From contig JAUSDC010000084.1 in the NCBI GenBank assembly GCA_030650845.1, forward strand, positions 1 through 33,357: DNA of 33,357 bases, written 5' to 3'. Numbering within the stretch: the first letter of the stretch is position 1; the number at the start of each line of letters is the position of its first letter. A program made the position numbers and the translations under genes. This document shows positions 33,046 to 33,357 of the stretch, piece by piece. The DNA is from Candidatus Methanoperedens sp. Lineage in GTDB: Archaea > Halobacteriota > Methanosarcinia > Methanosarcinales > Methanoperedenaceae. The notes beneath the pieces are model-generated. The model saw only the letters and a list, made by a program, of their open reading frames with translations, was not told the origin of the DNA and ran no database searches.

Positions 33046-33058
33046 AGCCGAACCTCCT

Positions 33059-33357
33059 GCTTCTTATTGATAACGGTTTGCTCTTCATCTGCATATAAAT
33101 GCTATTGTTCTGCGGCATTATCAGGCTTTCCAGTGCATATCACACATAATATATTTCATGGAATACCCTTCGGAAAGTATTATCTTCTCTCTCTCTCCAC
33201 GCCAACCCGCCCGCACGCCCCACACGCACGCCACATATTTCCAATAAATTCATCATAACATAAAATCATAAATTTTTATCATACAAACACCCAAATTTCT
33301 AAATCTTCATAATAATTCCATTTTATAAAATCAACTGCTATCAACAAATTACTATAT
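33059..33357. other. Intergenic tail of the window
   Basis: No gene is supported here. The stretch contains an unusual pyrimidine-rich, C-rich tract (about 33185-33236) with CT repeats followed by CACGC/CGCCC-type units, then a very A+T-rich end (33245-33357). It may carry the promoter of uvrB and of whatever lies beyond the window edge. Confidence 0.5.

Noticed and set aside
33159-33248. 29-codon frame at the window end
   Set aside because: No ribosome binding site, low-complexity composition, runs through the C-rich tract.
1-33357. Defence system, CRISPR array, prophage or transposase
   Set aside because: No repeat-spacer pattern, integrase, transposase, toxin or restriction motif was found in any reading frame inspected.

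Overview
The window is euryarchaeal DNA. Ribosomal protein S19e, PDCD5, TiaS, Hel308, archaeal-type TyrRS and ProRS, RPA with its partner protein, and TATA boxes placed about 25 nt before many start codons all point to Archaea. Methanogenesis marker 14 with DUF1890 and DUF1894 proteins points to a methanogen or methane-oxidising relative, most likely Methanosarcinales or ANME-2 like (inference). No tRNA, rRNA, CRISPR array or insertion sequence was recognised. Most of the window is housekeeping genes in short operons.

Layout. 1-3362 (+): C-terminal end of tyrS, a Dabb-domain protein, a 58-residue basic protein, a winged-helix protein, RNA ligase RtcB and a UPF0146 protein. 3474-5968 (+): a compact operon of a KaiC-like protein, a KaiC-like/small-GTPase fusion, a Roadblock/LC7 protein and a YhbY-type RNA-binding protein. 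6073-6910 (+): S19e and PDCD5, each preceded by a near-identical hairpin. 6942-9887 (-): an ABC exporter pair translationally coupled to an unusual, shortened CysRS-like protein. 10077-13378 (+): TrmJ-type methyltransferase, methanogenesis marker 14, DUF1890, DUF1894 and a tiny membrane protein. 13647-15092 (-): proS, divergent from a NikR-type regulator (15256-15678, +). 15681-18985 (-): uppS and hel308. 19262-20353 (+): DUF373 membrane protein. 20350-22522 (-): a RuvC-like protein and dihydroorotase. 22677-23936 (+): a SAH/MTA/5'-deoxyadenosine-type deaminase. 23972-27027: three GT2 glycosyltransferases in a more A+T-rich stretch. 27122-29123: tiaS and nadE, convergent and overlapping. 29304-30852 (+): rpa and its partner gene. 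31120-33045 (-): uvrB.

The best candidates for something under-described are: (1) the KaiC-like / KaiC-GTPase fusion / Roadblock operon, which resembles MglA-MglB and actinobacterial conservon GTPase switches but is joined to RecA-fold domains with altered P-loops; (2) the CysRS-like protein, which lacks the C-terminal anticodon region and has Val in place of the fourth zinc ligand Glu, features reminiscent of the mycothiol ligase MshC; and (3) the duplicated leader hairpin before rps19e and the PDCD5 gene. Two start-codon anomalies are also notable: a probable CTG start for uvrB, and a RuvC-like gene whose expected ATG appears to lack its G.
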